Shown here piece by piece: positions 24,813 through 33,719 of a stretch of 64,000 nt of DNA. This DNA comes from Winogradskyella pelagia (lineage in GTDB: Bacteria; Bacteroidota; Bacteroidia; Flavobacteriales; Flavobacteriaceae). Below the pieces are notes generated by a model, which searched no databases, was not told the DNA's origin, and saw nothing but the letters and a program-made list of their open reading frames with translations. The first letter of the stretch is position 1; each line of letters starts with the position of its first letter. The stretch lies in NCBI RefSeq assembly GCF_017581965.1, contig NZ_JAGEVF010000010.1:62001-126000 (forward strand), read 5' to 3'. Made by a program: the position numbers and the translations under genes.

Positions 24813-26093
24813 TTAAATAAGAGCCGCTAATTTACGCGTTAGTTCTTTTCTGCCGTATGGATTTAGACCAATGGCATTGACTTGAAGTGTTCCATTCTGA
24901 AAACTCTCAAATACACTTAAAACGTGATTTTTAAGTTGTGATTTTTGGTTATATGTAAAATAGGACCCTGTATTAGTAGATTTTATTATTTGTTCAATGT
25001 CAGAATTCTCAGGACCTATAGCCAATATAGGAGTTTCAGAAATAAGATATTCAAAAACTTTACCAGGAATAATTGCTTTTGTTTCTTCAGAATCAATTTC
25101 TACAAGTAATAATACCTGTGACCGCATCTGATATTTAATAGCTTCAGCGTGGCTAACATATCCAACTACTTCTAAATGGTCGTTTAAATTGAAACTCTCT
25201 ATACTAGTTATAACATCAGCACTCACTACACCTATGAAACGCAATCGAAACAACTCTGAAAACGCTTTGTTTTCATCTATTAGTTCTGATAGCACCTCCC
25301 ATAAAACAATAGGATTTCGTTCTGATAACAGCGAACCAATGTGCGACATTGTAAACAATGAATCCTTGTCGTTAATTTTAACAGAATGAGTGTCGTAACC
25401 GTTAGTAATAAGTGTTACAGATTGATTTGTCTTCCTTTCAAACTCCTGTTTGGTATGATTGCTTGTTACAGTAATCTGATCAGCCTTATTAAGAACTTCA
25501 GATTCGAGTTCTAGATGTTTCGCTTTAGAACTAGATGTAAGCTTTAATAATTTATGGTATCCTATGGTTGTCCAAGGATCTCTAAAATCTGCAATCCATT
25601 TTACTTGGAGTTTTTCCTTTAGGCCCAAACCTATTAGATGAAGACTATGCGGTGGCCCAGTTGTAATTATGGTATTTATTTGATGTTTACGGATGTAGTC
25701 TGAAAGGAAACCTACCGAAGGCTTTACCCAATTCTTACGTGCATCAGGTATAAAGAAGTTTCCTCTTACAAATAACATTAATTGTTGTAAAAGAGATTGT
25801 TTTTCTCGCTTTGGAATTACTCCAGAGCTTATAGTTTTAGTTTGCTTTTTAGAAAATAATCCTGCTAAATTATATGGCTCTTTAATTGGTGTTTTAAGAA
25901 TTTCTAAATTGTTTGGGATTTCGGCTAATAGACTTTCATCCAAAATAGGGTAGCTTGGATTTTCTGGAGAGTATATAATTGGCTCAACCCCAAATTCTGG
26001 AAGATACTTTGCAAATTTCAGCCAACGTTGAACTCCAGGTCCTCCGGCAGGTGGCCAATAATAAGTGATTATAAGTACTTTTTTGGAAGCCAT
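24813..26093 (-). CDS. GT4-like glycosyltransferase
   Basis: 426 residues. The N-terminus YYWPPAGGPGVQRWLKF carries the glycine-rich acceptor-site loop of WbuB/GT4-type enzymes; the C-terminal half contains PGKVFEYL, the position of the donor-binding motif, then an acidic IGPENSD turn. It lies 9 bases after YfhO and 51 bases before the flippase, so the three genes probably form one operon for a surface glycan. Donor and acceptor unknown. Confidence 0.85.
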   Translation of the reverse strand: MASKKVLIITYYWPPAGGPGVQRWLKFAKYLPEFGVEPIIYSPENPSYPILDESLLAEIPNNLEILKTPIKEPYNLAGLFSKKQTKTISSGVIPKREKQSLLQQLMLFVRGNFFIPDARKNWVKPSVGFLSDYIRKHQINTIITTGPPHSLHLIGLGLKEKLQVKWIADFRDPWTTIGYHKLLKLTSSSKAKHLELESEVLNKADQITVTSNHTKQEFERKTNQSVTLITNGYDTHSVKINDKDSLFTMSHIGSLLSERNPIVLWEVLSELIDENKAFSELFRLRFIGVVSADVITSIESFNLNDHLEVVGYVSHAEAIKYQMRSQVLLLVEIDSEETKAIIPGKVFEYLISETPILAIGPENSDIEQIIKSTNTGSYFTYNQKSQLKNHVLSVFESFQNGTLQVNAIGLNPYGRKELTRKLAALI

Positions 26094-26102
26094 TTAAATA
26101 AA

Positions 26103-28526
26103 TTACGCTTCTGGTCTTTTTGGTTTAAATTGAAAATACAATCCAAAAATTATTAGCAATCCAAGAATCGCAGAACTTGCCAAGGCAATTCTACTACCTA
26201 TTTCAACCACTTTTGGTTCAAACTTAAATTCTATAGTGTGATGTCCTTGGGGAATACTCAACCCTCTAAGGACATAATTAACACGGGTATGAGGAACTAC
26301 ATTACCATCTATATAAGCATTCCAACCTTTACTATAATAAACCTCCGAAAATACGGCAAAACCATTATTATTGTTTTTTGAGTCATATTTAAGATAATTT
26401 GGCTTAAACTCCTTAAGCTCAATAGTTGCCAAAGAGTCCAAGGTAAATGTTTTAGAAGCTTCTATTAAAGTACTAACAGCTTTTACTTTTGTATTTAAAC
26501 TGTCAAGCATTTTTATTTCTTCATTTGCTGTATTTACCTGCTTAAGATTTTTTACAAACCATGCATTACCGTTAGCTTCAGTATTGGTATAGGGTAAAAT
26601 TTTACCTTGCTCTTCAACGATAATGTATTTGGTATTGAGCATATTTAAGACATTCATATTATTGTCATAAACATAAAACTCAAGAAGTTCATTGTAACGT
26701 CCTAATTTTGCAGCATGGTAGCCCATAAGTGAATTATGGAAATAGGCAGCACGTCCTGGTCTTCCCTGACCTTCATTGGATATGTCAAAAACTCTAAAAT
26801 GACTTTTATCCTTTAGAATTTCTTTATCGGCTTCAGTGGCCCTATAAGGTCTATCTACTTGAATTGCAGATATGAAATCGTCATTATTTACATATTGCTT
26901 ATTGATTGCAACTAAGTCGAAAACTATTAAAAAACCCAAACAGACAATAGCACTGTTTTTCTTAACCTTTTTATTAAAGAATAAATAGAGTGTACCAGCT
27001 GACAATACAACGAGTATCAATGTCCTAATTGTATCAGATGTAAGAAGTACTTTCCTGTCTGCAATTAATGCGTCAACAAAAGGCTGTCCATAGGCTTGCA
27101 CATATCTATCGTCCCTTAAACCTTCAAAATCAAATAAGGTAGATTTAAAAAGTAAAAACAAAACACACAAACCAGATGTAAGTATTACAGTATATTTTAA
27201 GGCTATTAGTTTTTCGTTCTTACTTTCAGTTTTTCCAAAGAATTGAACCAAGCCTAAAATGCCAAGGACAGGAACACACAGCTCCAAAATTACTTGAATA
27301 GAACTAACCGCACGGAACTTATTATAAAGGGGGATGTAGTCTATAAAGAAATCTGTTAAAAACTCTAGGTTTTTGCCATAAGATAATAATAAGGACAAAA
27401 CCGTACCTCCTAATAGCCACCATTTCATTTTACCCTTTACCAAAAATAGTCCCAGCACGAAAAGAAAAATCGCAACTGCTCCGACATAAGCCGGTGCTTC
27501 GACAATTGGTTGGTCGCCCCAATACATTGGCGCATTTCTACTCGCTTCTAAAGCTTCTATAGGTGAAGCCCCAAGATTTATATAAGCCTTGTAAGTTTCT
27601 GAATCCTTACCAACATCTTCATAGTTGCCACCACCCATAAATTTGGGTATAAATAGATTAAAAGTTTCTACCAATCCATAACTATACTCTGTAATGTATT
27701 CTCTGCTCAAACCTGATGTAGTTTCCTTAGGCGAGCCATCCGAATTAATGGTCAGTTCACTTTTTCCTCGTGTACTTTCCTTTACATATTCTTGGGTAGC
27801 TAGAATATTTGTAGCATTCAACCCTACGGCCAAAATAGCAGCGATACTCAAAATCCCGATTGATTTTAAAAAATCTGGTAACTGCTTCTTTTTGTAGGCA
27901 TCGACTAAATAACTTATTCCTAGTACAATAACCAACAAAAATAAATAATAGGTCATCTGATAGTGATTGGCAACAAGTTCTAGACCAAGGGCTACTGCCG
28001 TTATAAGAAACCCTATTATATATTTCTTTCTAAAGGTGAGTACAATACCAGAAAGTACCAATGGCATATAAGCAATGGCGTGCGCTTTAGAGTTATGCCC
28101 TACACCTAGAATAATTATAAGATAGGTAGAAAAGCCAAAGGCCAACGCTCCTAAAGCCGCTAACTTAAAATCTACTTTTAAGCATAAGAGTAAAATATAA
28201 AAGCCTAAAAAATATAGAAATAAATAATCAGCAGGACGCGGCAGAAAACGTAGTGAAAGGTCTAGTTTCTTTATGTAATTATGTGGATACTTTGCTCCCA
28301 ATTGATATGTGGGCATTCCTCCAAAAGCACTATTTGTCCAGTAGGTCTCTTCGCCTGTATTTTTGGCAAATTCCTTTTGCTGTTGTGCCATACCAATGTA
28401 ATGCATAATATCACTTTGGAATATTTTTTTTCCTTGTAATACAGGACTAAAGTATACTAAAGACACGATGACAAAGCCAATAATTACTGAGATGTGGGGA
28501 ATTATGCGTTTGATGGAATCGGACAT
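26103..28526 (-). CDS. YfhO-family multi-spanning membrane protein
   Basis: 807 residues with roughly 12-13 transmembrane helices. Hallmarks of the family are the early FQSDIMHYIGMAQQ segment and the mid-protein FGFSTYLIIILGVGHNSK region, followed by a large periplasmic domain (about 560-770) and a last helix near 780-798. YfhO proteins have GT-C-like topology and in Gram-positive bacteria are implicated in glycosylating lipoteichoic acid; in Bacteroidota the substrate is not known. Genetic linkage to a glycosyltransferase and flippase supports a role in surface glycan decoration. Confidence 0.87.
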   Translation of the reverse strand: MSDSIKRIIPHISVIIGFVIVSLVYFSPVLQGKKIFQSDIMHYIGMAQQQKEFAKNTGEETYWTNSAFGGMPTYQLGAKYPHNYIKKLDLSLRFLPRPADYLFLYFLGFYILLLCLKVDFKLAALGALAFGFSTYLIIILGVGHNSKAHAIAYMPLVLSGIVLTFRKKYIIGFLITAVALGLELVANHYQMTYYLFLLVIVLGISYLVDAYKKKQLPDFLKSIGILSIAAILAVGLNATNILATQEYVKESTRGKSELTINSDGSPKETTSGLSREYITEYSYGLVETFNLFIPKFMGGGNYEDVGKDSETYKAYINLGASPIEALEASRNAPMYWGDQPIVEAPAYVGAVAIFLFVLGLFLVKGKMKWWLLGGTVLSLLLSYGKNLEFLTDFFIDYIPLYNKFRAVSSIQVILELCVPVLGILGLVQFFGKTESKNEKLIALKYTVILTSGLCVLFLLFKSTLFDFEGLRDDRYVQAYGQPFVDALIADRKVLLTSDTIRTLILVVLSAGTLYLFFNKKVKKNSAIVCLGFLIVFDLVAINKQYVNNDDFISAIQVDRPYRATEADKEILKDKSHFRVFDISNEGQGRPGRAAYFHNSLMGYHAAKLGRYNELLEFYVYDNNMNVLNMLNTKYIIVEEQGKILPYTNTEANGNAWFVKNLKQVNTANEEIKMLDSLNTKVKAVSTLIEASKTFTLDSLATIELKEFKPNYLKYDSKNNNNGFAVFSEVYYSKGWNAYIDGNVVPHTRVNYVLRGLSIPQGHHTIEFKFEPKVVEIGSRIALASSAILGLLIIFGLYFQFKPKRPEA

Positions 28527-28594
28527 TAAAAAGCTTAATTATTTCAAAGGAAAGTTACTACTTTTTTTATAAGACGCTAGGATTTTTATTTCAA

Positions 28595-28885
28595 CTAGTC
28601 CACCTCTTCGTAATCTATATATTCACCTACGTCATCATTCGAAGATTTATGATTCTCAGGCATTTTATCAATAACTGTTTCACCCTCTTTTGCACGTTTT
28701 TGGTTGGATTGTTTTTGGTTTTGAAATCCACCAAATTGTTGGCCGAATTTTTGTTCTGCTTTTTTGGCAACAAACCTCAAAATTAAGGGCGCAAAAAGAC
28801 GTGAGAGAATCTTAACACCAAAGTAAATAAGCAGTAATATTAAAATGGTCCTTAAAAAACCCATAGCTGAAGCTTCGTAAATCAT
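28595..28885 (-). CDS. DUF4834-type small membrane protein
   Basis: 96 residues: one hydrophobic helix (about 9-28, GFLRTILILLLIYFGVKIL) followed by a basic amphipathic stretch FAPLILRFVAKKAEQKF and a hydrophilic acidic tail ending DYEEVD. This matches the DUF4834 family of Bacteroidota, function unknown. An internal Met at position 8 is an alternative start. It precedes yfhO by 68 bases on the same strand. Confidence 0.8.
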   Translation of the reverse strand: MIYEASAMGFLRTILILLLIYFGVKILSRLFAPLILRFVAKKAEQKFGQQFGGFQNQKQSNQKRAKEGETVIDKMPENHKSSNDDVGEYIDYEEVD

Positions 28886-28963
28886 AAATTCTTATTCATA
28901 TCAAAAATACAATTCTCGATGTTTATAATCGGATTATTAAGCCTAAAAAAAGTATAAAATATC

Positions 28964-28971
28964 TATATTTG
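28964..28971 (+). promoter_or_regulatory. -7 promoter element of the outer-membrane protein gene
   Basis: TATATTTG, full TAnnTTTG match, 17 bases before the start codon at 28989; the predicted leader is about 12 bases. Confidence 0.68.
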
Positions 28972-28988
28972 AGGCTAAACCTATTTGT

Positions 28989-29882
28989 ATGAAAGCTACA
29001 AAATCCTACCTTTTTGTATTTCTAGCATTATCTATCGTTGAGTTGCATGCGCAATATACAGAAGTTATTAATTCCAATAGACCAGGAGCTTCTGAAAGTG
29101 CTTTTTCGGTTGGTACCAACGTATTGCAATTTGAAGCAGGAGCGTTTTCGATTAAAGAAGAACATACGCCTTTGGAGTACGATGTCTCAGGATTTGGACT
29201 AGACTTTGCCGTCCGCTATGGTTTATTTTTTGAACAGCTAGAGCTACAACTAAATGGAGTATATCAAAACGATACTCAGACATTTAATAGTGGAGCATTA
29301 CCATTTGAAAGGGATCGTGCTAATTTCACAAATCTCACCATTGGGGCAAAATACCTCATATACGACCCGTTTAAATCGGAAGACGAGGCCAAGCCCAATT
29401 TATACAGTTACCACGCCAATAGAAAATTCCAATGGAAATCATTAATTCCTGCGGTGGCGGTTTACGCTGGGGCAAATTTTGACACGAAAGACAATCCTTT
29501 TACTGCCCCTGATGTAGAAGGTATTAGTCCTAAAATAATGGTTTTAACACAGCATAATTTTAATGGAGGATGGGTGTTTGTCATGAATTTTAGTCAAAAC
29601 CGTATAGGTTCTGATTTTTCTGAATTTCAGTATGTCCTTACATTAACACATTCTTTTACTAATCAATGGGTGATATTTGGAGAGACACAAGGGATAAAAA
29701 GTGATTTCTATGCGGATAATATATTTAGAGTTGGTGGTGCTTACCTCTGGAACAAGGATTTTCAACTTGATACGAATATTGCCTTTAATACTAAAGACAC
29801 GCCATCTATTTTTAATATTGCATTTGGCGCTTCTTACCGTTTAGATTTTCATAAAGACAAAAAAATAGATAATGGTAACTAA
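28989..29882 (+). CDS. outer-membrane beta-barrel protein (transporter family of the phenol MetA type)
   Basis: 297 residues with signal peptide (about 1-20, ending HAQ). It begins NSNRPGASESAFSVG, the RPG motif that typifies this barrel family in Bacteroidota, and the rest alternates in the manner of outer-membrane strands with aromatic ends, finishing ASYRLDFHKDKK. Related proteins are labelled putative MetA-pathway transporters; cargo is unknown. It has its own promoter and is followed after 73 bases by the acyltransferase-like gene. Confidence 0.75.
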   Translation: MKATKSYLFVFLALSIVELHAQYTEVINSNRPGASESAFSVGTNVLQFEAGAFSIKEEHTPLEYDVSGFGLDFAVRYGLFFEQLELQLNGVYQNDTQTFNSGALPFERDRANFTNLTIGAKYLIYDPFKSEDEAKPNLYSYHANRKFQWKSLIPAVAVYAGANFDTKDNPFTAPDVEGISPKIMVLTQHNFNGGWVFVMNFSQNRIGSDFSEFQYVLTLTHSFTNQWVIFGETQGIKSDFYADNIFRVGGAYLWNKDFQLDTNIAFNTKDTPSIFNIAFGASYRLDFHKDKKIDNGN

Positions 29883-29955
29883 GCCAGAGATTAAGCAAAG
29901 TGTTGAGTTTGCTGAAAAAACCTTTTCAACAATTTTTAATACGTCTATTTAGCAT

Positions 29956-31077
29956 ATGATCACTATTAAAGAAGCTGTAACCAAAAAACAAATCAAGGCA
30001 TTTGTTAAGTTTCCTTTTACAATCTATAAGGATTCAAAGTATTGGGTACCACCAATAATTAAGCAGGAGCTTGAAACTTTTAATAAGGATAAGAATCCTA
30101 TTTTTAAAGATGCTGAAGCTCATTTTTTGCTTGCTTATAAGGATAACGTTATTGTTGGCCGTGTTGCTGCAATTATAAATCATTTAGAAATCAATAATCA
30201 AAACATTAAAAAAATGCGTTTTGGGTGGTTTGATTTTATTGATGATCTTAACGTGAGCAAAGCGTTATTAGCTGAAGTTGAGAAGATTGGTAGAGATAAA
30301 AATTTAGAGTATACAGAAGGTCCCGTTGGATTTTCAAATTTAGATAAGGTTGGCGTTTTAACCGAAGGTTTTGATAGTCTTGGCTTAATGGTGAGTTGGT
30401 ACAATCACCCTTATTATGTAAAGCATTATGAGGCACATGGTTATGTTATTGAAAAGGAATACTCTGAGAGTAGGTTTCCGTTTTCTAACGTTGACCCAGA
30501 AACATTTAAAAAAGCACAAGCTCTTATAAAAAGACGATACCAACTTACTGCATTAAAATTCACGAAAACTAACGAGGTAATGCCCTATGCAGACAGAATG
30601 TTTGATTTGTTTAACACAACATATGCATCGCTCTCTTCTTTTGTTGAAATAACGGATATACAAAAAGCGTATTTTAAGAAAAAGTTTATAAGTTTTGTTA
30701 ATCCAGAATACATAAAATTTGTAATTGATAAAAATGATAATCTTGTGGCATTTGCTATAGTGATGCCAAGATTTGCAGAGGCAATACAAAAAACTAAAGG
30801 CAAATTATTTCCTTTTGGATTCAAACATATTTTAAGAGCGAAAAAGAACAGCAAAGATGTTATTTTCTATTTAATCGGTGTACATCCAGACTATCAAAAT
30901 AAAGGCGTACATGCTGTTATTTTTAATGAGTATTATGATATCTTTAAATCAAAGGACGTACAAACGTGTTATAGAACGGCTGAACTAGAGGATAATGAAG
31001 CCATTAAAAAAATATGGAAACACTTCAGCCCTGAAGTGTATAAGAGACGTAAAACCTACAGAAAAAATTTAAATTAA
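29956..31077 (+). CDS. GNAT-fold acyltransferase-like protein
   Basis: 373 residues, soluble. A first GNAT-like half includes FLLAYKDNVIVGRVAAI (beta4-beta5 of the fold) and a second one includes YLIGVHPDYQNKGVHAVIF, with the Q/RxxGxx-type acyl-CoA pyrophosphate loop (QNKGVH). Proteins of this double-domain type are widespread in Bacteroidota and sometimes wrongly named GTP cyclohydrolase. Substrate unknown. A strong terminator follows. Confidence 0.75.
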   Translation: MITIKEAVTKKQIKAFVKFPFTIYKDSKYWVPPIIKQELETFNKDKNPIFKDAEAHFLLAYKDNVIVGRVAAIINHLEINNQNIKKMRFGWFDFIDDLNVSKALLAEVEKIGRDKNLEYTEGPVGFSNLDKVGVLTEGFDSLGLMVSWYNHPYYVKHYEAHGYVIEKEYSESRFPFSNVDPETFKKAQALIKRRYQLTALKFTKTNEVMPYADRMFDLFNTTYASLSSFVEITDIQKAYFKKKFISFVNPEYIKFVIDKNDNLVAFAIVMPRFAEAIQKTKGKLFPFGFKHILRAKKNSKDVIFYLIGVHPDYQNKGVHAVIFNEYYDIFKSKDVQTCYRTAELEDNEAIKKIWKHFSPEVYKRRKTYRKNLN

Positions 31078-31110
31078 AAAAAGCTGCTTCGTTAGAGCAG
31101 CTTTTTTTTT
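31076..31110. terminator. bidirectional intrinsic terminator
   Basis: AGCTGCT (31082-31088) / AGCAGCT (31096-31102), loop TCGTTAG, with a run of A on the left and nine or more T on the right. Shared by the convergent acyltransferase-like and serine-palmitoyltransferase-like genes. Confidence 0.92.
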
Positions 31111-31135
31111 ATGACAACGGTATTCTTTTACATTC

Positions 31136-32395
31136 TTATTCACCCATTGCAGCCATTAACGCAGCTGACATGCGCTTATATGTTCCATTATCCAAACGCT
31201 CTCTAATAGCATCAAAGGCATCTAGAGTATCTTCAACATCTTGAAGTGTATGAGTGGCCGTAGGAATCATTCTTAATAAAATTAAACCTTTTGGTATAAC
31301 AGGATAAACTACAATAGAACAGAAAATACCATGATTCTCTCTTAAATCTCTAACAAGAGCCATAGCCTCAGGGATACTTCCTTTTAAATATACAGGAGTC
31401 ACACAACTCTGTGTAGTACCTATATCGAACCCTCGGTCTTTTAATCCAGATTGCAGTGCATTAACTATTTTCCATAGATTCTCTTTAAGTTGTGGCATTG
31501 TTTTTAGCATATCCAAACGCTTCAAAGCCCCAACAGTTAACTGCATCTGTAAAGATTTTGCAAACATTTGAGAACGCAAATTGTATTTAAGGTAATCAAT
31601 AATCTCTTGGTCACCTGCAATAAAAGCCCCTGTGCTAGCCATTGATTTTGCAAACGTTGCAAAATAAACATCTATATCGTCTTGTATACCTTGCTCCTCA
31701 CCTGCTCCAGCACCAGTTTTGCCAAGTGTACCAAAACCATGAGCATCATCAACTAAGAACCTAAAATTGAACTTTTTCTTAAGTTCAACAATCTCTTTTA
31801 ATCGTCCTTGCTCGCCTCGCATTCCAAACACACCTTCAGAAATAACCAATATACCCCCTCCAGTTTGCTCTGCCATTTTTGTGGCACGCTCTAGATTCTT
31901 TTCAAGACTTTCTATATCGTTGTGTTTGTAAGTAAAACGTTTACCCATATGTAAGCGAACACCATCAATTATACAAGCATGAGAATCTACATCATACACA
32001 ATAATATCATCTTTAGAAACTAATGCATCAATAGTAGACATTATCCCTTGATACCCAAAGTTAAGAAGGTAAGCTGCCTCCTTATTAACAAATGCCGCAA
32101 GTTCTTTTTGTAATTTTTCGTGTAAATCCGTATGACCAGACATCATTCTTGCACCCATTGGATATGCAGAACCATATTGTGCCGCAGCCTCAGCATCCAC
32201 TTTTCGAACTTCAGGGTGATTAGCAAGACCTAAATAATCATTTATACTCCATGTAATAACCTCTTTGCCTTGAAATTTCATACGATTAGAAATTTGACCC
32301 TCTAATTTTGGAAAAACAAAATAACCTTCAGCTTGAGAAGCCCATTTTCCTAGCGGTCCCTTATCTCTGTAAATCTTTTCGAATAAATCCTTCAT
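31136..32395 (-). CDS. alpha-oxoamine synthase, serine palmitoyltransferase-like
   Basis: 419 residues from the ATG at 32395; a TTG one codon upstream is the only alternative. Fold-type I PLP enzyme: DDAHG at 216-220 (Asp holds the pyridine nitrogen) and the Schiff-base Lys250 in TFAKSMAS. The SPMG/GARMMSGHTDLH region near 80-92 and the size fit the alpha-oxoamine synthase group. In Bacteroidota this version is best matched by serine palmitoyltransferase, which condenses serine with an acyl-CoA for sphingolipids; a sulfonolipid (capnine) role or KBL activity is also possible. It is monocistronic with two nearby -7 boxes. Confidence 0.82.
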   Translation of the reverse strand: MKDLFEKIYRDKGPLGKWASQAEGYFVFPKLEGQISNRMKFQGKEVITWSINDYLGLANHPEVRKVDAEAAAQYGSAYPMGARMMSGHTDLHEKLQKELAAFVNKEAAYLLNFGYQGIMSTIDALVSKDDIIVYDVDSHACIIDGVRLHMGKRFTYKHNDIESLEKNLERATKMAEQTGGGILVISEGVFGMRGEQGRLKEIVELKKKFNFRFLVDDAHGFGTLGKTGAGAGEEQGIQDDIDVYFATFAKSMASTGAFIAGDQEIIDYLKYNLRSQMFAKSLQMQLTVGALKRLDMLKTMPQLKENLWKIVNALQSGLKDRGFDIGTTQSCVTPVYLKGSIPEAMALVRDLRENHGIFCSIVVYPVIPKGLILLRMIPTATHTLQDVEDTLDAFDAIRERLDNGTYKRMSAALMAAMGE

Positions 32396-32487
32396 CAATC
32401 TTAATACTATTAACCGTTGTAAAAGTGATGTTTCTCACAGTCTTACAAACTATTAATTCTATGTTAATTTAACTCTTTTAGTAAGTG

Positions 32488-32505
32488 CAAAATTAGGCAA
32501 ATATA
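32488..32505 (-). promoter_or_regulatory. tandem -7 boxes upstream of the oxoamine synthase gene
   Basis: On the minus strand TATATTTG (32498-32505) and, 10 bases further on, TAATTTTG (32488-32495) both match TAnnTTTG. The leader would be about 85-100 bases, longer than most in this window, and contains a weak hairpin TTGTAA (32417-32422) / TTACAA (32443-32448). Confidence 0.55.
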
Positions 32506-32558
32506 TTATGACCTCATAATTTATTTATTTGAAGTCATTTCCATATTTTCTAGCTATA

Positions 32559-32593
32559 AAAAAGCCTGCTTCGCATTTGGTGAAGCAGGCTTT
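32559..32593 (-). terminator. intrinsic terminator between cysteine synthase and oxoamine synthase genes
   Basis: GAAGCAGGCTTT (32582-32593) pairs perfectly with AAAGCCTGCTTC (32561-32572); on the minus strand it ends in a T-run. It stops transcription leaving the cysteine synthase gene. Confidence 0.88.
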
Positions 32594-32612
32594 AGCTGTA
32601 TTATTTTAAATA

Positions 32613-33650
32613 CTATTTTATATATTCTATTGGAGTATGTACTTCGTTTTTACTGTCAAAAAAGCCTTGGTCTTCCATCCACTTATCACTGTATACCTTG
32701 CTCATATAACGTGAACCATGGTCTGGAAATACAACTACGACCTTATCGGTTTTATTAAATTCTCCTTCTTCACTCAGTTGCTTTACTGCTTGCATTGCCG
32801 CACCACTCGTATAACCAACAAAAAGCCCTTCTGTATTAGAAATCTCTCTTGCACAATGGGCACTTTCTTCGTCAGTGACTTTGATAAACTTATCTATTAA
32901 ATCAAAATCTGTTGCGGTTGGAATAAGGTTCTTACCTAATCCTTCTATGCGATATGGGTAAATTTCCTTATCATCAAACTCTCTCGTTTCGTGGTATTTT
33001 TTTAAGACAGAACCGTAAGCATCTACTCCTATAACCTTAACATCCGGATTTTGCTCTTTAAGATATTTTGCAATACCAGATATAGTTCCACCTGTTCCGC
33101 TACAAGCCACCAAATGGGTAATCTTACCTTCCGTTTGTTCCCAAATCTCTGGACCTGTACTGTTATAATGCGCATCAATATTTAATTGATTGAAATATTG
33201 ATTGATATAAATGGAACCTTTAATTTCTTCATGTAAGCGTTTGGCCACTTGATAATATGATCTTGGATCATCAGCATTTACATGTGCTGGGCAAACATAA
33301 ACTTTTGCTCCCATTGATTTAAGCATGTCTATTTTGTCTGCAGATGATTTAGAACTTACAGCTAAAATGCACTCATAGCCTTTGATAATACTCACCATAG
33401 CTATACTAAAACCAGTATTACCTGATGTAGTCTCGATAATGGTGTCTCCTGGAGTTAAAATACCTTGTCTTTCAGCTTCTTCTATAATGTGTAATGCAAT
33501 TCGGTCTTTCGAAGAGTGGCCTGGATTAAATGCTTCTACCTTAGCGTAAAACTCACCTTTGATATCAGCTGCCATTCGATTTAATTTGATCAAGGGTGTA
33601 CTGCCTATAAGCTGCAATACATTATCAAATACGTGCTTTGCTTTGTCCAT
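32613..33650 (-). CDS. PLP-dependent cysteine synthase-family enzyme
   Basis: 345 residues, fold-type II PLP enzyme. Schiff-base Lys48 lies in NPGHSSKDR, the substrate loop is TTSGNTG (74-80), and the phosphate-binding loop is SGTGGTISG near 190. The NPGHSSKDR form marks the Bacteroidota subgroup rather than classical CysK (NPSGSVKDR). It probably makes cysteine from O-acetylserine and sulfide, but cystathionine beta-synthase activity cannot be excluded. No CBS regulatory domain is present. Own promoter and terminator. Confidence 0.87.
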   Translation of the reverse strand: MDKAKHVFDNVLQLIGSTPLIKLNRMAADIKGEFYAKVEAFNPGHSSKDRIALHIIEEAERQGILTPGDTIIETTSGNTGFSIAMVSIIKGYECILAVSSKSSADKIDMLKSMGAKVYVCPAHVNADDPRSYYQVAKRLHEEIKGSIYINQYFNQLNIDAHYNSTGPEIWEQTEGKITHLVACSGTGGTISGIAKYLKEQNPDVKVIGVDAYGSVLKKYHETREFDDKEIYPYRIEGLGKNLIPTATDFDLIDKFIKVTDEESAHCAREISNTEGLFVGYTSGAAMQAVKQLSEEGEFNKTDKVVVVFPDHGSRYMSKVYSDKWMEDQGFFDSKNEVHTPIEYIK

Positions 33651-33700
33651 AAATGCTATTTATAGGTATCCAATTTAATTATTTGACACCAAAAACCTCG

Positions 33701-33708
33701 CAAAAGTA
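33701..33708 (-). promoter_or_regulatory. -7 promoter element of the cysteine synthase gene
   Basis: Minus-strand TACTTTTG fits TAnnTTTG, 50 bases upstream of the start codon at 33650. The -33 region would overlap the end of the upstream oligopeptidase gene. Confidence 0.58.
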
Positions 33709-33719
33709 ACAATTTTTTT

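Noticed and set aside
29872-29952. 26-residue open frame between the outer-membrane protein and the acyltransferase-like gene
   Set aside because: Overlaps the preceding gene and has no feature supporting translation; too short to judge.
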